DNA from: Turnera subulata
Lineage: Eukaryota; Streptophyta; Magnoliopsida; Malpighiales; Passifloraceae
Direction of reading: 5' to 3'
Assembly: GCA_028386065.3 (NCBI GenBank)
Contig: JAKUCV010004786.1
Location: 1 to 64,000 of the forward strand
DNA: 64,000 nt
Both the position numbers and the translations under genes were made by a program. The first letter of the stretch is position 1; each line of letters opens with the position of its first letter. Shown piece by piece: positions 34,374 to 44,133 of the stretch. The notes under the pieces are model-generated. The model worked only from the letters and a program-made list of their open reading frames with translations, did no database searches and was not told the origin of the DNA.

Positions 34374-37300
34374 CTACTTTTGGTTTCCAGTGGTACAACC
34401 GTGGTAAAAGCTCCCCAAGATGGATGTAACAACTGGAACAATGCTAATAAGCACCATTTGCAATTCTGAGCTGCTGATCTTGATGGAGATCTGCCCACTT
34501 CGCCTGCTGTTCATACCGAGACTAACTGCCATTTTCGAATTGCGACCAATGGAGAACTGAGACTGCAGATTAGTCATGACACCACAATTACCCTTCCACT
34601 TAATGAGAGATAAACCAAACGTAGATTGATTCTGGTCTACAGGAAAATCCATGCTCTTTAGGCGCACTTCAAAGTTTGCTCCGTAGGCTGTATCGCCCCC
34701 AGATGTCATAGCACCAGCTTTTCCCACCAAAGCCAAGCTCTTTCCAACTGCAATCTCATCCTCAATCTTGAGTCCAGTTGCCACTTCTTCGCCCAGTAGA
34801 GCAACCGATAGCCCAGCTGATGTCTTGTTTATCTCGAAATTCTTCAATTTGGTTTCGCCACGAAGGATGTATACGAGCTTTGAACCAAGAGCCTGGATGT
34901 CGAACCCCGCCATGGTTGATCCATTTTCTCCATGCTTTGCATAGATAGAGGAATCTAAGTGGATAGTGAACTCTTTCTTGTCCTTCTTCAATTGAACTGC
35001 AAACACTCCAGGAAATCGATTGGCAATGGCAAGGGCTCTTTCCAGGCTAACACCATCGTATCCATAATCACCATCCCAGCACTGAGGGTCCAACACCGGC
35101 CTCACAAGATACTGAGATACAGCCTCCAAATTGCGGTACCTATAAGAAGGACTCTCACTGGCAAATGACAGAGGGAGGTCAAGGTCGGGTAAAGTGGCCG
35201 GCATAGTTTCTGGACCTTCATTTTCCTGCTTTCCCTCATCCCCCATGAAACCATTCTCATTTCTGTTATCTTTGCTTCTAGTCTTCATCTCTTTCAACCT
35301 TTGCACCTCTTCTCTCAACTGCTTCTTTTGAAGGAGCTGTACTCTATAATCATACTCTTCAAAATAGTCTTTCTTCTGCTCTTTGCTGAGTTTATCGACC
35401 TCAGATTTCGTCAAAGGCTTGAATGGTGGAAGCTGATCATACTCATCTTCATCCTCATTGGAATCTAACAAATCCATCAGTTCTATATCCGAGTCAACAT
35501 CGTCCCCACCCAAAGCAGTCGTGAGTTTTGGATGAGACCTAGACTGCAACAGAGTAGACACTAAGTGGGTCAGAGGCATGGAGCTGAAGCCTATACGCTT
35601 TTTGCCAGAAGGAACTTGAGGCTCAAGTACAACATTTGCTTCTGACAAAATCTTCAATGCGTAACAGAGAAGTAACAACTGAGACCTCCAACTTTGACCA
35701 TTTGGAAGAACACTTTCTCCCTTTTCATTCTTCCGGCACAATGAATGATTCTCCACAAGACACACAGGATGCATCATACCCGGGTGCATCAAGAGAGGGT
35801 CACGAACTGCTTTACTTATGGCTAGCTGAACAACACGAGATCGTTCAGACACAAACATTTCAAAAGTTAAGGGAGATGCGAAGAATCCATCAGGGGGAGG
35901 AGAAGCAGCATGGGTAAGAACAATGATGCCATTTTGCCATACAGATTTTGTAAGAGTTTCAGTCAACGACTTTAACAATGGCAAATCAGTGAGATCTTTT
36001 CCGTAGTTGTCTAGCCTATCAACATAGAGAACCACATCTGGAGGGAACTTCTTGGCATACTTCTTTATAGACGCTAATATTTTCCGATTGGTAACTCCTT
36101 CCTTCACAGCAGATCTTAGACCTGGTGTGTCAATGATTCTAAGCATAACGCCATCAATTTCTCCAACAATCACCTTTACCGCCTTTGTGGCAGGTTCAAA
36201 TGCACTAATCGGCATATTTTTCTCCCCAAGAATAGAATTGATAGTTGCACTTTTTCCAACCCCAGTTTTCCCAATAACCAAAATGTTCAAACTAAATTCC
36301 AAGTCGATTTTTCCCTCTGCTTCAAGCTGCATCGCTACACTCTTAGCAGTTTCAAGGCTATGAACTTGGTTAGCAATTCCACCTGTTAAAGAAACCAGCC
36401 TATGTAACACTCGAGCTACCACAGAATCCTCAGGAGAAAGTCCAAGTCGGTGGACAAGCCTCAAGAACTTGACCCTAATTTGCTGCATTTTCTCCACCAT
36501 CTTCTTTTCTTGCTCACTTAAATTATCCTCCATCTGATCCTCAACCATCTCTGGTGCCTTGAACACTTGATGGGAATGAGCACGCCCCTCAAAAGAAATT
36601 GTACTGGAACCATCACTAAATTTTATTGCATCTCCACGTCCATTCAATCTAGCACTACTAGCAAAAAGATCAGATACTTCAGCCAAATCAAATAGTTTCT
36701 TCTCTATGTGCTCCAGAGTCGTGCCCACTTTTTCAATGAAGTTGGTAACAGTCTGCCCATCAATATCCTGAGCAAGGTCATGAAACACGTCAAGCTCCGG
36801 ATCAGAAGCTGGACTGGGTACCAATTCACTCATTGTATGCTCGGTTGTACTTGACCCTCCAGAAAGTAAATTATCAACATCTTCAGCAGAAAGTAGAATC
36901 TTTGATCCTTTCACTTGCTCTGAATCATGTTTTGATTCATTCTTTACACCAAGAGAATCAGCAGATAATTCAGAAAAATTAAATAATTCCTTCTCTTTAT
37001 GCTCCTCAACCGTGTCCACTTCTTCAATAAAGTTGGTAACAATATGCCCATCAATATCCTGAGTAAGGTCATGAAACACGTCAAGCTCCGGATCAGAAGC
37101 TGAACTTGGAAACAGTTCATTCACTGTATGCTCGGTTGTACTTGAGCCTCCAGAAAGTAAATTATCAATATCTTCAGCAGAAAGTAAAATCTTCAATCCT
37201 TTCACTTCCTCTAAATCATGTTTTGCTTCATTCCTGACACCAGGAGAATCAGAAAATCTTTGCCGCGTATCTTCGAATCTGTCACCTGTAGAGGTTTCAG

Positions 37301-38309
37301 TGGTCTCAACAGCTGATTCAACTTTGAGGCCTCCTTCACCCTCAGACAACTCATCTCCTTCAACGCCATTTGTAGCTTTCTCAAGAGCAACACTTTGATA
37401 AGTAACATCCTCATAATTCAATTCAGTGTCTTCCCTCGACAAATCCACAAGCTGCAACTCTCTCACACCTTCCTCCAATTCCAAATTTCCTCCACGAACA
37501 TCTTTCTCACCAACCAACAAAGATTTGATGAGAACCCCTCGTTCTCCAGCAACAAGTTCATCCTCGACTTCCATATCAACTGACAAATAGCCAGAAATGG
37601 GAATCCGTGGCACAACTGCACCACCTTCATTATCCTCAGCACCACTGGAAACCAAATCAGAAACAGCAGAACTGCTCCCCACCGATAACTCATCTTCCTC
37701 TTCCCCACCACTCAAAACCTTCACCCTAGGTGCACTATCAGCTCTCTCCTGACCCTCAAAGCCAGAATATTCAATAACACCAGAAAGCCCGTAACTTTCC
37801 TCTTCACTCACATCACCAACCAGCTCATCAAACTCACCATCATCCATTGACAACTGAGCAATGGGCCTAACCAGGTTCGAACCCCCAACATCCAATTCCA
37901 TAGCATCTCCATATCCATCACTACTAAGCCCATTCTCACTCCCCACTACACTTGAATTCTCCAAACTTCCTTCATCTGGGTCCCTCGCAAAAGGCCTAGA
38001 GGACCAATATTTATCATCAGAACCGCCCCCTCCAACCTTCTCCTCATCCGGGTCTCCCACAATAAGGTCGTTCTCTGACGCAGTTTCAAAATCCTCCTCA
38101 CCACTCGCAAACCTCGCAGACTCATCATCAGCACTAGTAGTGTTGCCACTATCAGAGTTGTCAGTTATATACCCATCAGATTGAAAGTCAGAGGAATCGT
38201 CATCGACAGTAAGAGGAGCACGGATAGGAAGAAAACCTGTGGATGGTGGTGGTACCGAGATAAAGAGTGAAGGCTTCCTCTCTGTTGTAGTGGAAATAGA
38301 TGTGGCCAT
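34374..38309 (-). CDS. TOC159: TOC159-type chloroplast protein import receptor
   Basis: A 1311-residue intronless GTPase of the outer chloroplast envelope. It recognises transit peptides of photosynthetic preproteins and passes them to the TOC75 channel together with TOC33/34. The N-terminal A domain (about 1-620) is highly acidic and disordered. It opens with PIRAPLT and a GEEDFETASE-like block typical of TOC159, and contains a 97-residue tandem repeat. The GTPase domain has the P-loop GKTGVGKS at 680-687 and DTPGL at 727-731, with VLYVDRLD following. The C-terminal M domain contains DEYDQLPPFKPL, YFEEYDYRVQLLQKKQ, HGENGSTMAGFD and NLQSQFSIGRNSK. The longest frame starts at 38345; I prefer the Met at 38309 (MATSISTTTERKPS) because the upstream 12 codons are not like the family. 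The assignment to TOC159 rather than TOC132/120 rests on the N-terminal blocks. Confidence 0.93.
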   Translation of the reverse strand: MATSISTTTERKPSLFISVPPPSTGFLPIRAPLTVDDDSSDFQSDGYITDNSDSGNTTSADDESARFASGEEDFETASENDLIVGDPDEEKVGGGGSDDKYWSSRPFARDPDEGSLENSSVVGSENGLSSDGYGDAMELDVGGSNLVRPIAQLSMDDGEFDELVGDVSEEESYGLSGVIEYSGFEGQERADSAPRVKVLSGGEEEDELSVGSSSAVSDLVSSGAEDNEGGAVVPRIPISGYLSVDMEVEDELVAGERGVLIKSLLVGEKDVRGGNLELEEGVRELQLVDLSREDTELNYEDVTYQSVALEKATNGVEGDELSEGEGGLKVESAVETTETSTGDRFEDTRQRFSDSPGVRNEAKHDLEEVKGLKILLSAEDIDNLLSGGSSTTEHTVNELFPSSASDPELDVFHDLTQDIDGHIVTNFIEEVDTVEEHKEKELFNFSELSADSLGVKNESKHDSEQVKGSKILLSAEDVDNLLSGGSSTTEHTMSELVPSPASDPELDVFHDLAQDIDGQTVTNFIEKVGTTLEHIEKKLFDLAEVSDLFASSARLNGRGDAIKFSDGSSTISFEGRAHSHQVFKAPEMVEDQMEDNLSEQEKKMVEKMQQIRVKFLRLVHRLGLSPEDSVVARVLHRLVSLTGGIANQVHSLETAKSVAMQLEAEGKIDLEFSLNILVIGKTGVGKSATINSILGEKNMPISAFEPATKAVKVIVGEIDGVMLRIIDTPGLRSAVKEGVTNRKILASIKKYAKKFPPDVVLYVDRLDNYGKDLTDLPLLKSLTETLTKSVWQNGIIVLTHAASPPPDGFFASPLTFEMFVSERSRVVQLAISKAVRDPLLMHPGMMHPVCLVENHSLCRKNEKGESVLPNGQSWRSQLLLLCYALKILSEANVVLEPQVPSGKKRIGFSSMPLTHLVSTLLQSRSHPKLTTALGGDDVDSDIELMDLLDSNEDEDEYDQLPPFKPLTKSEVDKLSKEQKKDYFEEYDYRVQLLQKKQLREEVQRLKEMKTRSKDNRNENGFMGDEGKQENEGPETMPATLPDLDLPLSFASESPSYRYRNLEAVSQYLVRPVLDPQCWDGDYGYDGVSLERALAIANRFPGVFAVQLKKDKKEFTIHLDSSIYAKHGENGSTMAGFDIQALGSKLVYILRGETKLKNFEINKTSAGLSVALLGEEVATGLKIEDEIAVGKSLALVGKAGAMTSGGDTAYGANFEVRLKSMDFPVDQNQSTFGLSLIKWKGNCGVMTNLQSQFSIGRNSKMAVSLGMNSRRSGQISIKISSSELQMVLISIVPVVTSILGSFYHGCTTGNQK
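36660..37241 (-). repeat. 97-codon tandem repeat inside the TOC159 A domain
   Basis: Two adjacent 291-nt units encode near-copies, each containing KILLSAED(I/V)DNLLSGGS, STTEHT, ASDPELDVFHDL and QDIDG. The period equals 97 codons exactly, so the frame is kept. The units start at about 37241 and 36950 on the minus strand. Confidence 0.9.
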
Positions 38310-39693
38310 TGTCTTCAAGCTCTTGTCTTGCTCATGGATAAACACTCAGTGTAAAGTAATGAAAGCTAAAAAAAGATAAAAAGGGAGGCTTCAGGCTTCT
38401 TTTCTTTTGTTTTGTTTTAGGGTTTTGCGGTTTTTTCTGGTTGCGGTTGGGGTTGTTGTTGCCTTTTTGGTTCTTTTTGGCGAGGAGGGCGTGATTTTGT
38501 GGTTTTGATTTTTGAAGGATACCGTTTTGGAGTTTTCTAGTCACCGAGTGGCGGGCAGGACATGTTACATATCGGATTGCGATATAAGTTTTGTCTTTCC
38601 TCGATATTTTGTCTTCCAACTTTTTGGTGATTCGTGTGTTTCTTGTTTGGATTTAGGAGAGATTAGTTTAGGATTATGCCAGTTAGGATCGGTGTGGCGA
38701 GAGAGGGTGCCACGTTGAAGGTGCAAGACCAACGATACACTCGAGAGGCAGCTTACAAGCTCTTGGCTACTATGCAACCTAAATAATAAGTGGTCATATA
38801 TTTTTTTCCTGAACCAATAAGTGGTAATGTCTGTGTCTAGTGTTTTGAAACAACTTGGGGAACTTTCCAATCCCCTGTAGATATAGGTTAAACAAAATTT
38901 CTTTTGAATAATTCATCCTTTTAAGAGTTTTAAAGATTGTCAATTTGTTTATATATAAATTTACTAATTTTTTCTTGTATAAAAATAACCTGAAAATCCA
39001 TAGAAATCTTTAATTAGACCAATAACTTTCTGTGATACTACTAATTACAGATAATATTCAAAGGATATGTTTCTTTCTATCCTAATAACCAATATGAATT
39101 TATTTCCAAGGAATTCTAAAAAAAAATATTTCCATCAATATCAGGAAGGTATTTTGGAGCTTTCAGTGTCCTCTTTGTTTCTGGTTTTGCTACCAAAAAA
39201 GGAGTATTGGGAAATTTGAATTATAACATCACAATTTTAGAGTAAGAATTTAAAATTTCAGGATTTTTAAAATCCTGAATTCCAAAATTCCATTATTTCA
39301 AATCCTAAAATTCCTGAATTCTTGCATTATTTAATTTGGAATAATTCTACAAATATAGAATGTCACCAATTCCATAATTCACTTTTTATTTTCTATATAT
39401 GTGCATATAATTCACTTTTTATTTTCTAGATATGTGCATTTGTGTTAAACTGCTCAACTTTCCACTATGCAAGAGCCAAGACAAGTAAAATTTATCACAC
39501 GTAAACAAGTTCCACAACAAAGCATTATGAATGATTAAGAAAAAGAGAGCAACAATCACAATTTAATCTAAAAAAAAAAATCATGATAAAATTTTTAAAA
39601 ATTTAATTGTGAAAATATAAAAACAAAGTACTGATATTAAGTCGCAGAGAAATCTAAACTTGGAATCATTAATATTTGATGCTTAGAATTGGA
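38310..39693. other. Intergenic region, TOC159 promoter side to first U2 gene
   Basis: The TOC159 5' leader lies in the first 200 bp or so. The rest is AT-rich and non-coding. It contains a 33-bp tandem repeat at 39374-39439 and a stretch rich in AATTC/GAATT words at 39215-39390 that may be MITE-derived. No coding exon seen. Confidence 0.5.
39374..39439. repeat. Two-copy 33-bp tandem repeat
   Basis: ATAATTCACTTTTTATTTTC with its following 13 bases is repeated immediately at 39407. The two copies differ at one base (CTATATATG versus CTAGATATG). Confidence 0.88.
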
Positions 39694-39889
39694 TGGGTGC
39701 GCCGGGGCCAATGCAGTAGTGCAACGCAAAGGCGACGCTTGAGAGCCCCAGCAGCAAGCTACTGTGATGGGCCCTCCCCTTGGGAAAAATTAATTTAATA
39801 TCGAGTGGGCCAGTGGCCCACGTATCAGATATTAAACTGATAAGAACAGATACTACACTTGATCTTAGCCAAAAGGCCGAGAAAGGTAT
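39694..39889 (-). ncRNA. U2: U2 snRNA gene, copy 1
   Basis: Minus-strand RNA of about 196 nt beginning ATACCTTTCTCGGCC. It contains the invariant 5' region with GTGTAGTATCTGTTC, whose GUAGUA pairs with the intron branch site. Stem-loop IIb (TGGGCCACTGGCCCA), a U-rich Sm-like site and 3' stems III and IV follow, ending near GGCGCACCC. U2 snRNA is the core of the U2 snRNP of the major spliceosome. The 3' end is set by the 196-nt length usual for plant U2 and is approximate. Confidence 0.95.
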
Positions 39890-39913
39890 GAGTTGTTTTG
39901 ATGGGCTTCTCTT

Positions 39914-39967
39914 CCTTTTATACTCGTTTCTCTTCTTCGTTAAGTTGCTTTATACTCGGTGTGGGAC
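39914..39967 (-). promoter_or_regulatory. snRNA promoter of U2 copy 1 (USE and TATA)
   Basis: TATAAAAGG at 39914-39922, starting 33 bp before the RNA, and GTCCCACACCG at 39957-39967, one mismatch from the plant USE RTCCCACATCG. The 34-bp gap between the two elements is the Pol II spacing; Pol III snRNA genes have about 10 bp less. Confidence 0.9.
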
Positions 39968-41189
39968 GCTGAAAGCTCAAAAAAGGTGAAAAAACAAAGG
40001 GTCCGATGACCGCTAGCTAATAGCTATAGTGGTGGGCTGGTGGCCTATACTGTTATACTCATACCAGTCTAAACTTTGATGGAGGGCTTAATTTGATAGA
40101 AAATAATACAGGTGAAGTGGAGAAGAAGTTATGCAGCCGCATGGCTGGTATGGATAGAGTCGGTAAAGAATGGATGGTATTTTCAGTTATCCTCTTCTAA
40201 GTAAAGTGGGTTAAGCAGAACATGGAATTTACGATATTTGGTCAAAACAGATTGCGAGAAGCAGGTGAATGAATTTGTGAGAATGTACGTGCAGAAATAA
40301 GGGGGGGCTGCCAACCTACCACAGTGAAGGAGATCAGTGTCCCATGTCCTCAAGTTATGTGCCAAGTAGTTGCAAATTGTCAGTGGTTCTTGTAACGGAG
40401 GGATTCGAAAAGAAAATGTACAAACAACATCCGGAAAGAAGAATGTTTGTTTGTTTTATGTAGGTAGAATTCAAGTTTACGGTGATCAAGAATTAGAAAT
40501 CATCTCGGCGGAGACTGATATGTCATGTCACCATCTTCCACTTAATTAGCTGTCAAATAATTGCATGATCCCAGAATTTTCTGAAGTTTAGTTTTCTTTG
40601 TACAGAAAATGAAACTCTGTTCTTGTACTGAGTATTGACACAAAAGAAAATGGAAAACATAGAAGAAACATCCATGCTGCTATATATATATATAGATGCT
40701 CCACCGAAGCCCCGAAACAGCACCTGTTCCTATTCTCGGCGTTGTTGCTCCCATAGGCAAAGAGTGATTGACCCTGCCGTTGCTGTCGACGTTGAAATTC
40801 CATGAACCTAGATTGCCGAGACTATATGGCTTAAAGAACAACTAGTCAATTCCAATAAGAGGTCTTGAATGTTTCTTAAAAAGTACCAGACAGTCTTGTA
40901 CTACTGTTTCTTCCTATTATCGCTTCTCAGAGTTCCGATAAAAAAGGAAGAGGATATATAGGCCTCCCCTAAGAATGCAATTGGATTAAAGAACGAATGT
41001 TGCAATGGCGAACTCAGCAGAGTGCACCAGGCCAAGCCAAATGTACCCAAATCCTGACTTCAGATTGGTAGCCAAACCCACAAATCAGAGAAATATCTAA
41101 TTAATCAATCCAGCTATGATAAAAATCAAGCAGGCTACGTACATCAAAGACTGTTTCCCGAGTATAATAAGTTTTACAAAAACCTTAGA

Positions 41190-41740
41190 TCAATTCTCCA
41201 ATTTCTCCTGCCAAGCTTTTAGATATCTTTTTCCTTAAAAGCCAATGTTTATTTCCCAAAAGCATTCAAAGACATATTTAAGAGTCTTGAGGTAATTGGA
41301 GATGGAGGACCAGGATCTATATAACTTGAAGTTTGTTACCCACAGCGGTACGTTGACTAGTGTGTATGCATAACATATATATCAATTGGTTAGTTACTTT
41401 CTTGCATTTGGAAGTGTATTTTTTGACAAATTTGTTATCTTTATGTATGTCTGCAGGCAAGGTTGCGAGAAAACTCTTGATTCAGTTGATGTAGAGAGAT
41501 TTAATCACAGCTACACCCTTTTTGAGAATGAACTTCTTGGTGACAAACTTGAGAAAATCTCTTACGATATGACCTTTGTGCCTTCTCCTGATGGTGGGTC
41601 TGTCCTCCAGAGAATTGTCAAGATTTACTGAAAGGATGGTGTTGGACTCACTGAAGCTGACAAAGAGACTAGCAAAGACATGAACTTTAAACTATTTAGG
41701 ATTGCAGAAGCCTACGTCTTGGCAAATGCCTGATGCTTAA
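41190..41740 (+). pseudogene. Broken PR-10/Bet v 1 gene copy
   Basis: Corresponds to the intact gene at 46331-46918 but lacks the promoter, start codon and first 20 or so codons. The remaining exon 1 runs to 41347 and exon 2 spans 41457-41740, with the same intron position. Lesions relative to the intact copy: an extra A in CTTAAAAGCC, a disturbed TCTATATAAC in place of the SIL codons, loss of one A in GAGAAAACTC near the start of exon 2, an in-frame stop at AAGATTTACTGA, and an extra G in AAATGCCTGATG near the end. It cannot encode a Bet v 1 fold. The 5' breakpoint is described as a finding. Confidence 0.9.
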
Positions 41741-42475
41741 ATTTGAAACTTCCTTCACAAGAACGCGATCTGTCTCTTTTTCACATCTTCCGTTAATGAG
41801 TGTGGCTTTTGTGTTTGAGTAGTTGACAACTTATTTCTTAACTATTGCGTTCGATTTTTGTTAACTGTAATGATTACATGTCAGCTAAGGCTACAATGTA
41901 AATATTGCCTTCATCATATACTGTTGGAATTTCCTGAACCTATAGATTACCATGACTGTGGTTTAAAAGAACAATTTATGGGTCTTCAATGCCAATTAGT
42001 CCTTTCCAGTAAGGGGTCTTGAATGCCAATTTACCTTCTTAAACAAAAGGTACCAGACGGTCTTGTACGATGTTTCACCAGATATACAACTTGATAGTTG
42101 AATGATTATGCATTGATTATAATAAATAAACCTAAATGAATTATCATTATTGCTTTCTAAGTAACTTTTGATTATATCTATCTAAAATAATCCAAAATTT
42201 TAATTCTCCTCATCTCAAGCAAAATGTGAACAAAGACAGTAATGATAGTTCCCAATGAATGAAATGTTTTGAAATGAAAATGGACAGGATGAATTGGGGA
42301 AGTTTATTGTACTCGAATTGAAGAATGGTGGCAGTGGCACCATAGCTTGCTTGATATGATTTCTCCAAGCAAAAGAAAATATCAAAAGTGAAACAGAACA
42401 ATAAGGCTGGGGTTATATTGGTCGTTTGAAAGGAAAAAAAAAGTGAAAAAGTGAGGTTGTTTTAGGACCATAACG

Positions 42476-42495
42476 CCTCTCTCTCTCTCTCTCTC
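42476..42495. repeat. CT microsatellite
   Basis: About ten CT units in a row. In plants such CT tracts are common in 5' leaders, which fits the possible gene fragment just downstream. Confidence 0.85.
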
Positions 42496-42509
42496 GCCAT
42501 CCTTAGTCT

Positions 42510-42770
42510 CAGCCGAGATCGAAGAATGGCGGCTTTGCCCCGACGGCAGCGGCGACATCCGTAACCCTTACGCTGCGCCTCACGATGAATTACCCCCATC
42601 TGGTCAGCTAAGCCCCCTCTCTTTCTTTTCTTTCGCAAAGTGTTTCACACATGTTCAACCGTTTTTTACTTTAAATTTGCCATATTATTTTTAGGATCCT
42701 TTGTTGATGTGAGGAACGGCGGTACGACGGTTTTTTTTGGAGTTGCTAGGAATTACACAAATTTACATTG
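42510..42770 (+). pseudogene. Possible captured 5' fragment of an unknown gene
   Basis: After the CT tract a GC-rich stretch contains an ATG whose frame stops after twelve codons. Another frame reads GDIRNPYAAPHDELPPS and runs up to GTCAGC, a possible splice donor. A possible acceptor TTTTTAG at about 42690 is followed by GGATCCTTTG, which would continue in phase as SFVDVRNGGTT. This looks like the first two exons of some gene with a frameshifted start and no downstream exons. I do not recognise the protein. Confidence 0.35.
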
Positions 42771-43198
42771 GAAGGGAGCTTTCTTGGACTGAAGGTGGGC
42801 TGTGGGAAGTTTGGACTCCCTAACAACTTTTCCCACTTAATTTGCTGCATCCCTTCTTCTTCTTTGAGGTTCCAAACTTTAGGGCTGTCACTCCCCTCGT
42901 ATGCTGATGAATAAGCATAATACCTGTCAATGAAAGGGTGACATACCCTTAGGAAACTTGGAAGAAAAAGAGGGCTGAAGCAGAAAAGGAGTCAAAGAAA
43001 TGAAGAAAAAGAAGTAAACTGGTGACACGAGATCTATTTTTGTTTATTTATGGTGTTTATTTATGGTGTTTTTTTTACCATTGGTTATGCTTTTGGTTGT
43101 CCAGTATATATGATGTTCAAAAAAAAACGCAAAATTTTCAGTGTTGGTGTAGATATATACTCCTCTTCTCTCAGCATTTTTACTTATTTTGCTAGTAA

Positions 43199-43740
43199 AA
43201 ATTAGTAGTCCTGTTTTATACATTGTGCTATGCAAACTTTTTGGTGTTTGTAAAAATAAGAAAACGGTGGGAAAAAGAATGAGCAAAACCACTCACCCGA
43301 AGGAGACCTACCATATAGTCCTTCGGATGGACTGATCTTAAGTTTGTATGAAGCATGAGGAAACCTGATCAAGCAGGAAAACATGAGGAATACATATACA
43401 CAGTGGCATATTCAGCAAAGTCAAAAGGCTAACAATGATCAATTGTTTCTACTAGCAGCCACATCTGGNAAATTAGTAGTCCTGTTTTATACATTGTGCT
43501 ATGCAAACTTTTTGGTGTTTGTAAAAATAAGAAAACGGTGGGAAAAAGAATGAGCAAAACCACTCACCCGAAGGAGACCTACCATATAGTCCTTCGGATG
43601 GACTGATCTTAAGTTTGTATGAAGCATGAGGAAACCTGATCAAGCAGGAAAACATGAGGAATACATATTACACAGTGGCATATTCAGCAAAGTCAAAAGG
43701 CTAACAATGATCAATTGTTTCTACTAGCAGCCACATCTGG
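43199..43740. repeat. 270-bp direct duplication flanking a single N
   Basis: 43199-43468 and 43470-43740 are the same sequence, separated only by one undetermined base at 43469. The sole difference I see is one extra T in the second copy (ACATATTACAC versus ACATATACAC). The related locus upstream of U2 copy 4 (about 51240-51420) has the matching sequence once. The pattern fits two overlapping contig ends joined by a nominal gap. Confidence 0.9.
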
Positions 43741-43860
43741 CCATACCAGAGAAATCAAATCCTTAATGCCGGAGCATTTCATACGCTGAATCTGTCTAAA
43801 ACCTCGGGCACTAACATATACTAGGGATCGGTTCATTAGCAAAATTTGGCAATAGACTTG

Positions 43861-44056
43861 TAGGGTTCGCCAGGCCCTTGCAGTAGTGTAACGAATGGGC
43901 GACGCTTGAGAGCCCCAGTAGCAAGCAACTGGGATGAGCCCTCCCCTTGAAAAAAATTAATTTAATATCGAATGGGCCGATGGCCCACGTATCAGATATT
44001 AAACTGATAAGAACAGATACTACACTTGATCTTAGCCAAAAGGCCGAGAAAGGTAT
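43861..44056 (-). ncRNA. U2: U2 snRNA gene, copy 2
   Basis: Same 5' two thirds as the other copies, including GTGTAGTATCTGTTC. Loop IIb reads TGGGCCATCGGCCCA. The 3' third is the most divergent of the four: CAGTTGCTTGCTACTG in stem III, GCCCATTCGTTAC in place of GCCTTTGCGTTGC, and GGCGAACCC in place of GGCGCACCC near the end. Immediately 3' is CAAGTCTATT, which resembles the plant snRNA 3' box AGTNNAA. Confidence 0.9.
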
Positions 44057-44080
44057 GAGTTATTTTGATGGGCTTCTCAA

Positions 44081-44133
44081 ATTTTATACTCGCCATTCTT
44101 CTGTGTTAAGTTGCTTTGTACTCGATGTGGGAT
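44081..44133 (-). promoter_or_regulatory. snRNA promoter of U2 copy 2 (USE and TATA)
   Basis: TATAAAAT at 44081-44088 and ATCCCACATCG at 44123-44133, a perfect match to the USE consensus and the best of the four. The gap between them is 34 bp. Confidence 0.92.

Larger units (their letters stand above)
41741..43198. other. 3' flank of the PR-10 pseudogene and a spacer with a possible gene fragment
   Basis: 41741-42080 matches the 3' flank of the intact PR-10 gene (about 46919-47220). 42081-42420 is AT-rich and apparently unique in the window. 42476-42495 is a CT microsatellite. 42510-42770 resembles a captured two-exon gene fragment, treated separately. The rest is AT-rich. Confidence 0.5.

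Noticed and set aside
38310..38345. Upstream Met of the TOC159 frame at 38345
   Set aside because: The twelve extra residues do not resemble TOC159 starts; MATSIST at 38309 is better placed. Not excluded.
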